A stretch of DNA of 64,000 bases from positions 310,001 through 374,000 of the forward strand of contig NZ_FNIE01000009.1 of NCBI RefSeq assembly GCF_900103985.1, read 5' to 3'. Shown here piece after piece: positions 14,839 through 25,007 of the stretch. This DNA is from Actinacidiphila guanduensis. Its GTDB lineage: Bacteria; Actinomycetota; Actinomycetes; Streptomycetales; Streptomycetaceae. A model generated the notes under the pieces. It saw only the letters and a program-made list of their open reading frames with translations. It was not told the DNA's origin and did not search any database. The translations under genes were made by a program, and so were the position numbers. Positions within the stretch are counted from its first letter, which is position 1, and every line of letters begins with the position of its first letter.

Positions 14839-16653
14839 GTGTTCCTGACAGCATGGGTGGCCGTGACGCATGCCAGTGACCGAGTGACGCCCGCACCCGC
14901 CCCGGCCGCGGGCGCCGCCGTACGAGGCGCCTCGGCCGGGACCCCGGCGGCCGGAGCACCGCACTGGGCCGCGGTCCGGGTGTCGGCGCTGGCCGCGGGC
15001 GTGGCGGCGGCCGGGCTCGCGCTCGGCGGGATCGCGGCCGTGGTGCTGCTGCTGTGGATCGGCTCGCCGTTCCCGGACAGCGGCCTGGGCGGCGCCCTGC
15101 ACATCGGCGCCGACCTGTGGCTGCTCGCCCAAGGCGCCGACCTGGTGCGGACCGACACGCTCTCGGGCGACCCCGCGCCCCTGGCGATCCCTCCGCTGCT
15201 GCTCAGCGCGCTGCCCGCCTGGCTGGTCTTCCGCGGCACGGCCTCCGCCGTCGCCATGGCACTGGGCCGCGATGAGGACGACGACAACCCCGAACGGCCC
15301 GCCCGGCGCCGTACGCCCCGCCGCCCCGCCGTGCCGCTGGACGCGTATGCCCTGCGCTGCGCCGGCGCCGTCACCGGCTGGGTGCTCGCCGGCTACCTGA
15401 CCCCGGTGGCCTGCGCCGTCGTCTACGCCTCGGCCGGCAGCATCCACGTCGACCTGCCGACCGCGCCCTACGTCGCCCTGTTCGCCGCCTGCGCCGCCGC
15501 CCTCGGGGCCTGGTCGGGGGCCGGCCGCCCGGGCGCGGACGACCTGCGCGCCCCCCGCGTCCGCCGGGCGCGCGCGTACCTGCGCGAGGCGGGGGCCGCG
15601 GTGCGCGCGGCCGCGATCGGCGGCGGACTGCTGCTCGGCGGCGCCGCGCTGCTCGGCGCCGCGGCCCTGGCCTGCCACCCGGAAGTGTCGGGCCGCTCGT
15701 ACGGGCACCTCAGCGACGGGCTCGTCGGGCGCTTCTCGGTGCTGCTGGTGGCGGCCGGGCTGGTGCCGAACCTCGTGGTGTGGGCGGCCGCGTACACGCT
15801 CGGCACCGGCTTCTCGATCGGTGCCGGCAGCATCGTGCGGCCGGCGGGGGACATCGGCTACGGGCCGCTGCCGGACTTCCCGCTGCTGGCGGCGCTGCCC
15901 GGCGAGGGCGGCTCGTGGCTCGGCTGGACGACGCTCGCGCTGCCGGGCCTGGCCGCCCTCGCGGTGGCCTGGTGCGTCGGCAACGGCGGGCGCTCGGCGG
16001 CGGGCACGGCCCGGGTGGCGGCGGAGGCCGCGCTGGTGACGGGCGGCGGGTTCGCCGTCCTTGCGGCGTGGGCGGGCGGCCCGGTGGGCGCCCAGCGGCT
16101 GGCGGAGTTCGGGCCGGCCTGGTGGTCGGCCGCTGGCGCGGCGGCCGGCTGGGTGCTGGTGCTCGGGCTGCCGGGCGCGCTGCTGCTGCGCTACCGCCTC
16201 GCCCATCCGCCGCACCCGTGGCGGGCGTTGCTGCGATCGGCCCGTCCGCGGCTGCCCCGCCAGCAGGCGGGCGAGAAGGGGACGGCGCCCGCAGCCGAGG
16301 GGACGGCGAGGACACCGGGACCTCGGGGACTGCTGCCGCGCCGAGCACGGGGGACCGCGGCCGTACCGCGGGAGACGCCGGAGGAAGCCCCCCGCCGGAG
16401 GTTCGGCGCGCTGTTCGGCAGGAGGACGGGTGCGGGCGAGGCCGCTGCCTCGGAAAGCACGCCTGCCGCGGCCGGTCCAGGGGCGGACCCGCTGCCCTGG
16501 CCGGCGCCCGCGCCGCTGCCGCTCTTCCCGCCCCCGCTGCCGGACCTGCCGCCCTCGGAGCCGCCGGCCCCGCACCTGCCGCCGGGGCCGCCCCCGGTGC
16601 CGCCGCTGCCGATCTCCGACCCGCCGCCGGACGGACCGCCGGCGGGCCCGTGA
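14839..16653 (+). CDS. DUF6350 polytopic membrane protein
   Basis: About 604 residues with roughly nine or ten hydrophobic helices in the first 450 (for example LAAGVAAAGLALGGIAAVVLLLW and LLLGGAALLGAAAL), then a Pro-rich, probably cytoplasmic tail containing repeated PPLP/PPP motifs. DUF6350 is an actinobacterial membrane family without an assigned biochemical role, commonly found directly upstream of purN/purH, as here. The start is uncertain: GTG at 14839 is the first in frame, with GTGs at 14857 and 14863 and no clear Shine-Dalgarno for any of them. It is convergent with the next gene, 49 bp away. Confidence 0.8.
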   Translation: MFLTAWVAVTHASDRVTPAPAPAAGAAVRGASAGTPAAGAPHWAAVRVSALAAGVAAAGLALGGIAAVVLLLWIGSPFPDSGLGGALHIGADLWLLAQGADLVRTDTLSGDPAPLAIPPLLLSALPAWLVFRGTASAVAMALGRDEDDDNPERPARRRTPRRPAVPLDAYALRCAGAVTGWVLAGYLTPVACAVVYASAGSIHVDLPTAPYVALFAACAAALGAWSGAGRPGADDLRAPRVRRARAYLREAGAAVRAAAIGGGLLLGGAALLGAAALACHPEVSGRSYGHLSDGLVGRFSVLLVAAGLVPNLVVWAAAYTLGTGFSIGAGSIVRPAGDIGYGPLPDFPLLAALPGEGGSWLGWTTLALPGLAALAVAWCVGNGGRSAAGTARVAAEAALVTGGGFAVLAAWAGGPVGAQRLAEFGPAWWSAAGAAAGWVLVLGLPGALLLRYRLAHPPHPWRALLRSARPRLPRQQAGEKGTAPAAEGTARTPGPRGLLPRRARGTAAVPRETPEEAPRRRFGALFGRRTGAGEAAASESTPAAAGPGADPLPWPAPAPLPLFPPPLPDLPPSEPPAPHLPPGPPPVPPLPISDPPPDGPPAGP

Positions 16654-16702
16654 CCGCGGGCCGCAAGCTTTTCCGCCGCCCGCGTGCCGGGCGGACGCGG
16701 GG

Positions 16703-17509
16703 TCAGTCCCGCAGCGCCGGCAGGTCGCGCAGCGGCGAGGGGAGCAGCTTCTGGCAGGCGTGCGAGGCGGGCGCCGTCAGGGCGTCGGACTTGCAGTCGT
16801 AGTAGCCGCGGTAGGCGAGCTGGAAGCCGTAGGTGGAGAAGACGATCGCCAGGGTGACGCCGCTGGTGACGATGCCCGTCCAGGCCGCCGTCAGGAAGGA
16901 GCGCTGGGCGTCGGGGCCCGGCGCGGGCGGGGCCGGGCGCGGGGTCTGGGTGGCGTCGGCGAGCGCGGAGGCGGCCTGGGCGCGGGCCTGGGCGCGGTCC
17001 TCGGGCGACATCCGCAGCGCGCTGATGCCCCAGTACAGGGCGAGCGCGCCGAGCAGCAGACCGACCGCGGTCCAGCCGAGCAACGCGAAGATCAGGCCCC
17101 AGCCGCCGCACACCAGCGCGTAGCGGGAGCGGCGCTGGGCGGGGTCGGTCGGGTCGAAGCGCGGGCCCTGGCCCTGCGGGCCGGACGGGGGCTGCTGGCC
17201 GCCGTCGGGCCGGCGGGCGAAGGGATCGGGCCGGCCGGACTGCGGCTGGCGGCTGCTCCACTGGCTGCCCCACACCGGCGGGCCCTGCGGCGGCTGCCCC
17301 CGGCCGGGGCCGGCGTCCGGTCCCGGCGCACCCTCGGAGCCGCCGGAATCCTGCTCACCTGCGCCGTGGCCGCCCGCGGGCTGCCGCGGCTGCCACGGGC
17401 GGTCCGGGGCTCCCTCGGGCGGGGGCGCGAACGGGTTGTCCCGCTGGTCGCCCTCGGGCGCGCGCAGCGCGCGTTCGATTCGGACGCTGCTCATGATGTG
17501 ATGCGCCAT
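16703..17509 (-). CDS. Proline-rich membrane protein of unknown function
   Basis: A protein of 263-268 residues: a Gly/Pro/Gln-rich disordered N-terminal third, a hydrophobic pair of helices (YALVCGGWGLIFALLGWTAV and LLLGALALYWGIS, about 130-165), a linker, a third helix (SFLTAAWTGIVTSGVTLAIVF, about 205-225), and a C-terminal part with two Cys (YYDCKSDAL and HACQKLL). I do not recognise a family. ATG at 17509 has AAGGGG immediately adjacent; ATG at 17494 (SSVRIERAL) has the same box 15 bases away, so the true start is one of these two. It is divergent from purN. Confidence 0.7.
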   Translation of the reverse strand: MAHHIMSSVRIERALRAPEGDQRDNPFAPPPEGAPDRPWQPRQPAGGHGAGEQDSGGSEGAPGPDAGPGRGQPPQGPPVWGSQWSSRQPQSGRPDPFARRPDGGQQPPSGPQGQGPRFDPTDPAQRRSRYALVCGGWGLIFALLGWTAVGLLLGALALYWGISALRMSPEDRAQARAQAASALADATQTPRPAPPAPGPDAQRSFLTAAWTGIVTSGVTLAIVFSTYGFQLAYRGYYDCKSDALTAPASHACQKLLPSPLRDLPALRD

Positions 17510-17610
17510 CCCCTTGGGCTCGACTCCTGTCGCGTACGTGTTCTCTCAGGCAGACGCTACCGCCCGCGCGCGCCCCCGTCCCGTGGGGGCCGGGCGGAGT
17601 GCCGGTATCG

Positions 17611-17638
17611 TTGCTGACGGTCGGCGGTCTCGTAGGGT
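17611..17638 (+). promoter_or_regulatory. Putative housekeeping promoter of purNH
   Basis: TTGCTG (17611-17616), 16 bases, TAGGGT (17633-17638). It fits the streptomycete HrdB pattern TTGACN-16/18-TAGNNT with two mismatches and lies about 95 bases before the purN start. No other good candidate is visible in the gap. Confidence 0.4.
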
Positions 17639-17738
17639 TCCCCGGAATCGGAGCGGACCCCGCCTCAGAGGAACGTCCAAGGAAACACCCGCCGAAGCAG
17701 ACACATTTCCCGTACCGCCCCGAGGAAGGCCCCCGCAC

Positions 17739-18358
17739 GTGGCCCCCCGTACTCCCGCCCGCCTCGTCGTGTTGGTCTCCGGTTCGGGTACGAACCTGCA
17801 GGCGCTGCTCGACGCGATCGAGGCCGACCCCTCCTACGGCGCCCGGATCGTCGCGGTCGGTGCCGACCGCGACGGCATCGCCGGGCTGGACCGCGCCCGC
17901 GCTGCGGGCCTGCCCACCTTCGTGGTGCGGGTCAAGGACCACGAGGACCGCGCGGCCTGGGACCTGGCGCTTGCCGAGGCGGTCAGCGCGCACCGGCCGG
18001 ATCTGGTGGTCTCCGCGGGCTTCATGAAGATCGTCGGCAAGGAGTTCCTGGCGCGGTTCGGCGGGCGGTTCGTCAACACCCACCCGGCGCTGCTGCCGAG
18101 CTTCCCGGGTGCGCACGGGGTGCGCGACGCGCTCGCGTACGGGGCGAAGGTGACCGGCTGCACCGTCCACTTCGTCGACGACGGCGTCGACACCGGGCCG
18201 GTCATCGCCCAGGGCGTGGTCGAGGTCCGGCCGGACGACACGGAGGACGCGCTCCACGAGCGCATCAAGGAAGTCGAGCGGCGGCTGCTCGTCGACGTGG
18301 TGGGACGGCTGTCCCGCGACGGCTACCGCATCGAGGGACGAAAGGTAATGATTCCGGC

Positions 18359-18362
<4 letters not shown>
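17739..18362 (+). CDS. purN: Phosphoribosylglycinamide formyltransferase
   Basis: This 207-residue GAR transformylase transfers the formyl group of 10-formyl-THF to GAR in purine synthesis. Signature: LVVLVSGSGTNLQALLDAIE at the N-terminus, then the active-site Asn-His-Asp triad in NTHPALLPSFPGAHGV and HFVDDGVDTGPVIAQ. Start: GTG at 17739 with GAGGAAG 10 bases upstream; the frame is open back to 17514 but the extension is not conserved. Its stop overlaps the purH start (ATGA), so the two are translationally coupled. Confidence 0.96.
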
Positions 18363-19957
<1,595 letters not shown>

Positions 19958-20013
19958 GCCGGACGCGCACGGCTGCCGTGGCGCGCAAAGCCGCGCCAGC
20001 CAATGCGCGCAAG

Positions 20014-20047
20014 AGGGGGCGGCCTTCGGGTTCGAAGGCCGCCCCCT
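20014..20047. terminator. Bidirectional terminator between purH and the RDD gene
   Basis: A perfect 15-bp stem (20014-20028 with 20033-20047) with a 4-base GGTT loop lies in the gap between two convergent genes, so it can serve both. Confidence 0.9.
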
Positions 20048-20077
20048 TCCTCATGCGGGCGTGTGCGCGGGCGCGGG

Positions 20078-20779
20078 CTACTGCGGGTCCTTGATCACCA
20101 CGGTGTGGACGATCTTGTCGGTGAAGGTCTGGTTCTTGTCGTCCCACAGCGGCCACAGGTAGCCGAGGTAGCAGGGGATGCCGTCGATGATGTGCAGCAG
20201 GCGGCGGCCGAAGGCGAGGCCGAAGCCGAGGGTGGAGCCGTCGTACTCGCGCAGCAGCCGGATGCCGACGATGCGCTTGCCCGGGGTCTGGCCCGTCTTC
20301 CCCTCGCGGTAGCACAGGTAGAGGGCCACGATCAGGCTGAGCAGGGCGCCGATGAGGATCATCGCGACGACGCCGCCGCCCGCCTTCGGGGTCGGGCACG
20401 CGTCGTGCGGGATGCCGACCCGGTCGCAGTCGTCCCAGCGGTCGGCGAGCTTCACCGAGTAGCGCGTGTAGCCGGCGATGATCAGGCCGCTCGGCACCAG
20501 GAAGAACATCAGGCCGTCCAGGAGCGTGGCGCCCACGCGCGCGCCCCAGGACGCCAGCGGCGGCATGCCCGGCAGCGGACCGGCCTGGCCGTAGCCGCCG
20601 GGGTAGCCGGCCTGCTGCGGGAAGGGCGGGTAGCCGGCGGGTTGCCCGTAGCCCGGCTGCGGCTGCCCGTACGGGCCCGGCTGCGGGTACGCGGGCGGCT
20701 GCTGGGGGTAGCCGTAGGGCTGCTGCGGCTGGCCGTAGGGCGACGGCGGGCCGTCGTAGGGGCCGGGAGGCTGGCTCAC
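20078..20779 (-). CDS. RDD family membrane protein with Pro/Gly/Tyr/Gln-rich N-terminus
   Basis: A 233-residue protein. The first 80 residues are a PYGQPQ/YPQQP-type low-complexity tail. The RDD domain follows: ASWGARVGATLLDGLMFFLV with the Arg and Asp that name the family, a second helix MILIGALLSLIVALYLCY, then GKTGQTPGKRIVGIRLLRE and FGLAFGRRLLHIIDGIPCYLGYLWPLWD. RDD proteins are membrane proteins of mostly unknown transport or antiporter function. Start: GTG at 20779 with GAAGGAT 7 bases upstream; the longer frame to 21364 is non-conserved. It is divergent from folD. Confidence 0.85.
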   Translation of the reverse strand: MSQPPGPYDGPPSPYGQPQQPYGYPQQPPAYPQPGPYGQPQPGYGQPAGYPPFPQQAGYPGGYGQAGPLPGMPPLASWGARVGATLLDGLMFFLVPSGLIIAGYTRYSVKLADRWDDCDRVGIPHDACPTPKAGGGVVAMILIGALLSLIVALYLCYREGKTGQTPGKRIVGIRLLREYDGSTLGFGLAFGRRLLHIIDGIPCYLGYLWPLWDDKNQTFTDKIVHTVVIKDPQ

Positions 20780-21067
20780 GTGCTGATCCTTCTGGGCGGG
20801 GACGGGGCGGTCGGCGGACGCGTCAGGTGACGCGGCACATCGTCCGGCGGCGCCGGGCCCGGGCGCAAGGGACAAATGCGCCCGGACACGCGCGGGTTGG
20901 CCGCACGGGCAGGTCCGCGCCGTGCGGGCGCGGCCCAGGAGGCGCCCGGGACCGCTCCCCGGCCGGTCCGGCTGCGGCCCGGGAACGGTCGGCGGCCCTT
21001 TCCGGCCGGCCCACCGCCGCACCGGACCGGTCCCCGGACGGATTGGTCGCGGGCGGGCCCGATCCGC

Positions 21068-21073
21068 GATTAT
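21068..21073 (+). promoter_or_regulatory. Candidate -10 element of folD (leaderless type)
   Basis: GATTAT lies 7 bases before the folD ATG, the spacing seen for leaderless transcripts. The intervening run of six G could instead act as a Shine-Dalgarno for a transcript starting further upstream. No matching -35 at 17-18 bp is clear. Confidence 0.35.
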
Positions 21074-21080
21074 GGGGGGC

Positions 21081-21944
21081 ATGACCGCCCAGATTCTCGA
21101 TGGCAAGGCCACCTCCGCAGCGATCAAGTCCGAGCTGACCGCGCGCGTCCAGGCCCTCAAGGCCCGCGGGGTCCATCCCGGCCTCGGCACGCTGCTGGTC
21201 GGCGACGACCCGGGCAGCAAGTGGTACGTCGCGGGCAAGCACCGCGACTGCGCGGAGGTGGGCATCGGCTCCATCCAGCGCGAACTGCCGGACACCGCCT
21301 CCCAGGAGGAGATCGAGGCGGTCGTCCGCGAGCTGAACGAGGACCCCGCCTGCACCGGATACATCGTTCAGCTGCCGCTGCCCAAGGGCATCGACACCAA
21401 CCGCGTGCTGGAGCTGATGGACCCGGCCAAGGACGCGGACGGCCTGCACCCGACCAACCTGGGCCGCCTGGTGCTCGGCGTCACCGCCCCGCTGCCCTGC
21501 ACGCCCAACGGCATCGTGGAACTGCTGCGGCGGCACGGCGTGGCGATCAACGGGGCGCACGTGGTCGTCGTCGGCCGCGGCATCACCGTCGGGCGGTCCA
21601 TCGGGCTGCTGCTCACCCGCAAGTCCGAGAACGCCACGGTCACCCTCTGCCACACCGGCACCCGCGACCTGTCGGCCCAGCTGCGGCAGGCCGACATCGT
21701 CGTCGCCGCGGCCGGCGTGCCGCACATCGTCAAGCCCGAGGACGTCAAGCCGGGCGCGGCCGTCCTCGACGTCGGCGTCAGCCGCGACGAGCACGGCAAG
21801 ATCGTCGGCGATGTGCACCCCGGCGTCGCCGAGGTCGCCGCCTGGCTGTCCCCGAACCCGGGCGGCGTCGGCCCGATGACCCGCGCGCTGCTGCTGCAGA
21901 ACGTCGTGGAGGCGGCCGAGCGCGCCGCGGGCCATGTCGGCTGA
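21081..21944 (+). CDS. folD: Methylenetetrahydrofolate dehydrogenase / methenyl-THF cyclohydrolase
   Basis: This 287-residue bifunctional enzyme interconverts 5,10-methylene-, methenyl- and 10-formyl-THF, supplying the formyl donor for PurN and PurH a short distance upstream. Seen: LLVGDDPGSKWYVAGKHR with the catalytic Tyr and Lys (YVxxK), QLPLPKGID, DADGLHPTNLGRL, PCTPNGIVELL, the NADP loop VVVGRGITVGRSIG, and the C-terminal GGVGPMTRALLLQN. In many FolD proteins the loop reads GRSxxVGxP; the GRGITVGRS form is usual in actinomycetes. The stop overlaps the downstream DUF3017 gene by 11 bp. Confidence 0.96.
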   Translation: MTAQILDGKATSAAIKSELTARVQALKARGVHPGLGTLLVGDDPGSKWYVAGKHRDCAEVGIGSIQRELPDTASQEEIEAVVRELNEDPACTGYIVQLPLPKGIDTNRVLELMDPAKDADGLHPTNLGRLVLGVTAPLPCTPNGIVELLRRHGVAINGAHVVVVGRGITVGRSIGLLLTRKSENATVTLCHTGTRDLSAQLRQADIVVAAAGVPHIVKPEDVKPGAAVLDVGVSRDEHGKIVGDVHPGVAEVAAWLSPNPGGVGPMTRALLLQNVVEAAERAAGHVG

Positions 21945-22401
21945 GGCCGCGGGGGAGTTCCCCGCCGCCGCGCCCCTTCCCGCCGCGGAGGGCACCGCGC
22001 ACACGGCCGCCCGCGAGCCCGGGGGGCGGCCCCCGGAGATCACCCGCGGCACCGCGCGGCCCGAGGGCGGGGGCCGCGCGGCCGGCGGCGCCGCCCCGGC
22101 TCCGGCCCGTCAGTGGCCGATCCTGCTGGTCCTGGCGGGTGCCCTGATCGGGCTCGTCGTCACCGCGACCGGGCAGTTCCGGGCGGGCACGATCATCGTC
22201 GGCGCGTCCCTGCTGGTCGGCGCGGGGCTCCGCTGGGCGCTCACCGCGGTGGGCATGCTGGCGGTGCGCAGCCGCTTCACCGACGTGATCACCTACGGCA
22301 TCCTCGGCGCCGCCATCCTGCTCCTCGCGCTCATGGCGCAGCCCGATCCGGTCATCCGCATCCCCTTCCTCGAGGACATCATCCACTTCTCCGTTCGCTA
22401 G
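21934..22401 (+). CDS. DUF3017 small membrane protein
   Basis: This 155-residue protein has a disordered N-terminus of about 55 residues and then three hydrophobic helices (WPILLVLAGALIGLVVTATG, TIIVGASLLVGAGLRWAL, TYGILGAAILLLALMAQ). The fit to DUF3017, an actinobacterial family usually encoded right after folD, rests on this context and the helix pattern. It overlaps folD by 11 bp, so the pair is translationally coupled. Function unknown. Confidence 0.8.
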   Translation: MSAEAAGEFPAAAPLPAAEGTAHTAAREPGGRPPEITRGTARPEGGGRAAGGAAPAPARQWPILLVLAGALIGLVVTATGQFRAGTIIVGASLLVGAGLRWALTAVGMLAVRSRFTDVITYGILGAAILLLALMAQPDPVIRIPFLEDIIHFSVR

Positions 22402-22484
22402 GCGCGTTCTCCTTCCGCTGGGGGACTCCTCTCGCTGGGCGCTTGCTGTTCGACGGGCGCTCTCCATCCCACGGGGTGCTCGCT

Positions 22485-22574
22485 GTTCGCCGGGCGGTGT
22501 TCACCCGGGCGGCGCGTTCACCCGGGCGGTGTTCACCCGGGCAGTGCTCACCCGGGCGGCGTTCGCCGGGCGAG
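22485..22574. repeat. 15-bp tandem repeat, six units
   Basis: Six head-to-tail units of a GTTCACCCGGGCGGT type begin at 22485, 22499, 22516, 22531, 22546 and 22561 (lengths 14, 17, 15, 15, 15, 14). The first and last carry GTTCGCCGGGCG. Each unit contains a self-complementary CCCGGG or CCGGG core. It lies outside any likely gene. Confidence 0.75.
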
Positions 22575-22881
22575 GTGCGCCGGGCCGTGTTCGGGGCGTT
22601 CGTGGGCTGCCCGCCGCACCCGTGGGCTGCCCGCTGCACCCGATGCGGGGCCGCTTCGGCCTTTCCGGTGCGGGCACCCCGCAGGGGGTTTCCGGGTTCC
22701 CGGCCTTCCGGCTGGGCGACCCGCGCGGGCTGCGCGCGTCCAGCCGTGCCGGGGCGCCCCGGCGCCCGGTGGGACCAATGGGCCCGGTGGGCGGTGGGGG
22801 CCAAGGGCCGGATGGGGTAGCGGAGTTGGGGCAGGTCGGCCCGTATCCGTAAAAGCTCCTCCTTACGCGGGTGTGTCGTTC

Positions 22882-22887
22882 TAGCGT
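22882..22887 (+). promoter_or_regulatory. Candidate -10 of the HTH membrane protein gene
   Basis: TAGCGT lies 7 bases before the ATG at 22895 with no Shine-Dalgarno between, consistent with a leaderless mRNA. The -35 is not obvious. Confidence 0.4.
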
Positions 22888-22894
22888 GGCTCGC

Positions 22895-23737
22895 ATGGCT
22901 CGGTGGGAACCGCTGGCGGAGCGCGTACCGGTCGACGCGCGGCGGCTGGCGACGCAGTTGCGGCGGATGAAGGACCGCAGTGGGCTGACGGTGCCCGCGC
23001 TGGCGGCGCGGACCGCGCAGCCCGCCGAGGTGTGGGAACGGGCGCTCGCTGGGCGGCAGTTGCCCCCGCTAGACGCCGTGGAGGTACTTGCCCAGGCGAG
23101 CGGCGCGGACTACGAGCGGATCGCCGCCCTGTGGCGGCTGGCGCAGAAGTCCGCCGAGGCCACCGGTGACCGCGGCCGAGGGCGGCCCGTGCCCGACCCG
23201 GACCCCCTCGACCCGCTCGGACCCGACGAGGGGCTGCCGCACCGGAGCAGGCGCGTGCTGGCCCTGGCGCTCGTCGGGCTCCTGGCGGCCGGAGCGCTGG
23301 TCGCGGTGCTGGTGACCGCCGGCTCGGGCGCGGACAGAAACCCGGCGGGCAGCGCCGTGCCCACCGACACCGGCTCGCCGGGCAGCGCCACGCACTCCCC
23401 GGGCGGAGCGGGCCCCGGAACCGGCAGCCCCGGCCAGGACCCCCCGGGTGCCCCCTCCACGTACGCGCCCCGAACGGACGGCGCCGAACTGCCCCTCAGC
23501 CGCACCACCACCACGGCCTCGCCCACCGGCTCCACCCCGCCCGGCAGCCCCTCCGGCGGCGGCAGCTCCGCACCACCCCCGGCCACCGGCACCGGCGCGG
23601 GCACCGGCTCAGCACCGCCCACGGCCCCACCGTCCGCACACTCGACCTCGAACCCCTCGTCCACGGCTCCCACACCCACTCCCACCTCGTCCGGAATCTG
23701 CATCGGTGTCATCGTGCTCGGCATTTGCATCCGCTGA
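22895..23737 (+). CDS. HTH-domain protein with one transmembrane helix and Ser/Thr/Pro-rich tail
   Basis: A 280-residue protein. Residues about 14-85 (RRLATQLRRMKDRSGLTVPALAARTAQPAEVWERALAGRQLPPLDAVEVLA) form an XRE-like helix-turn-helix. One transmembrane helix lies at about 120-142 (RVLALALVGLLAAGALVAVLV). The remainder is a long Ser/Thr/Pro/Gly-rich, presumably extracytoplasmic segment ending in an unusual Cys-containing hydrophobic tail, GICIGVIVLGICIR. The layout resembles RodZ-like membrane-tethered HTH proteins, but without recognisable homology. ATG at 22895 is preferred because the -10 element is correctly placed. Function unknown. Confidence 0.8.
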   Translation: MARWEPLAERVPVDARRLATQLRRMKDRSGLTVPALAARTAQPAEVWERALAGRQLPPLDAVEVLAQASGADYERIAALWRLAQKSAEATGDRGRGRPVPDPDPLDPLGPDEGLPHRSRRVLALALVGLLAAGALVAVLVTAGSGADRNPAGSAVPTDTGSPGSATHSPGGAGPGTGSPGQDPPGAPSTYAPRTDGAELPLSRTTTTASPTGSTPPGSPSGGGSSAPPPATGTGAGTGSAPPTAPPSAHSTSNPSSTAPTPTPTSSGICIGVIVLGICIR

Positions 23738-23964
23738 ACGCAATCCACAGGCACACCACTCGAACGTGTGATCGATGCGATGAACGGCCCGGCGACGCGC
23801 GCCCGACCGTCCCCGGGTGCCCGCGTCACCGCCGCGGACGGCGCGCGATAGCCTGGCGGGTGGCTCTCTTGACGCCGAGAGATCCACGTTCAGGGCCGCT
23901 CGGGCCACTGCCGGGGCGACCGCCGACGCAGCAGTTCCGCAGCAGAAGAGGCCAGGAGAAGGCA

Positions 23965-24954
23965 ATGACTCGCACTCCCGTCAACGTCACCGTCACCGGA
24001 GCGGCCGGCCAGATCGGCTATGCCCTGCTCTTCCGTATCGCCTCGGGCCATCTGCTCGGCGCGGACGTACCGGTCAAGCTGCGCCTGCTGGAGATCACCC
24101 CGGCACTGAAGGCCGCCGAGGGCACCGCCATGGAACTGGACGACGCGGCCTTCCCGCTGCTGCGCGGCATCGACATCACCGACGACGCCAACACCGCCTT
24201 CGACGGCGCCAACGTGGCGCTGCTGGTCGGCGCCCGCCCCCGCACCAAGGGCATGGAGCGCGGCGACCTCCTGGAGGCCAACGGCGGCATCTTCAAGCCG
24301 CAGGGCAAGGCCATCAACGACCACGCGGCCGACGACATCAAGGTGCTCGTGGTCGGCAACCCGGCGAACACCAACGCGCTGATCGCCCGCGCCGCCGCCC
24401 CGGACGTCCCCGCGGACCGCTTCACCGCGATGACCCGCCTCGACCACAACCGCGCCATCGCCCAGCTGGCGAAGAAGACCGGCGCGCAGGTCTCCGACAT
24501 CCGCCGCGTCACCATCTGGGGCAACCACTCCGCCACCCAGTACCCGGACATCTTCCACGCGGAGATCGCGGGCAAGAACGCCGCCGAGGTCGTGGCCGAC
24601 GAGCAGTGGCTCGCCGACACCTTCATCCCCACCGTCGCCAAGCGCGGCGCCGCCATCATCGAGGCCCGCGGCGCCTCCTCGGCGGCCTCCGCCGCCTCGG
24701 CCGCCCTGGACCACGTGCACACCTGGGTGAACGGCACGGCGGACGGCGACTGGACCTCCATGGGCATCGTCTCCGACGGCTCCTACGGCGTTCCCGAGGG
24801 CCTGGTCTCCTCCTTCCCGGTCACCACCAAGGACGGCTCCTTCGAGATCGTCCAGGGCCTGGAGATCAACGAGTTCTCCCGGCCCCGCATCGACGCCTCG
24901 GTGAAGGAGCTGGAGGAGGAGCGCGAGGCCGTGCGCGCCCTCGGCCTCGTCTGA
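23965..24954 (+). CDS. mdh: Malate dehydrogenase
   Basis: This 329-residue NAD-dependent enzyme oxidises malate to oxaloacetate in the TCA cycle. Seen: dinucleotide motif GAAGQIGYALL, substrate-binding loop GARPRTKGMERGDLL with the mobile-loop Arg, VVGNPANTNAL, TRLDHNRA and the catalytic His in WGNHSATQYPD. It belongs to the cytosolic-type MDH group normal for actinobacteria. Start: ATG at 23965 with a strong AGGAGAAGG. The long upstream frame to 23725 is not conserved. It is monocistronic, followed by a hairpin. Confidence 0.97.
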   Translation: MTRTPVNVTVTGAAGQIGYALLFRIASGHLLGADVPVKLRLLEITPALKAAEGTAMELDDAAFPLLRGIDITDDANTAFDGANVALLVGARPRTKGMERGDLLEANGGIFKPQGKAINDHAADDIKVLVVGNPANTNALIARAAAPDVPADRFTAMTRLDHNRAIAQLAKKTGAQVSDIRRVTIWGNHSATQYPDIFHAEIAGKNAAEVVADEQWLADTFIPTVAKRGAAIIEARGASSAASAASAALDHVHTWVNGTADGDWTSMGIVSDGSYGVPEGLVSSFPVTTKDGSFEIVQGLEINEFSRPRIDASVKELEEEREAVRALGLV

Positions 24955-24973
24955 GCCGGCCGCACACCCGCCG

Positions 24974-25007
24974 GTAAGGGGCGCCGTCCGAGGGCGGCGC
25001 CCCTTAC
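24974..25007. terminator. Terminator of mdh, overlapping the end of the MocR gene
   Basis: A 15-bp stem (24974-24988 with 24993-25007, one G-U pair) with a 4-base loop. The stop codon of the convergent MocR gene (25004-25006) lies in the right arm, so both genes probably use it. Confidence 0.85.

Larger units (their letters stand above)
22402..22894. other. Non-coding gap with tandem repeats
   Basis: No gene with actinomycete codon pattern is seen between the DUF3017 gene and the HTH protein gene. The gap holds a 15-bp tandem repeat tract (22485-22574, listed separately) and several GGGCG/CCGGGC-rich stretches. No clear terminator or RNA gene was found. Confidence 0.5.

Noticed and set aside
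20014..20047. GGTTCGAA in the hairpin after purH looks like a tRNA T-loop
   Set aside because: There is no acceptor, D or anticodon arm around it; the sequence is a perfect 15-bp stem with a 4-base loop between convergent genes, i.e. a terminator.
22485..22574. Tandem repeats considered as a CRISPR array
   Set aside because: Units are contiguous 15-mers without spacers and no cas gene is present.
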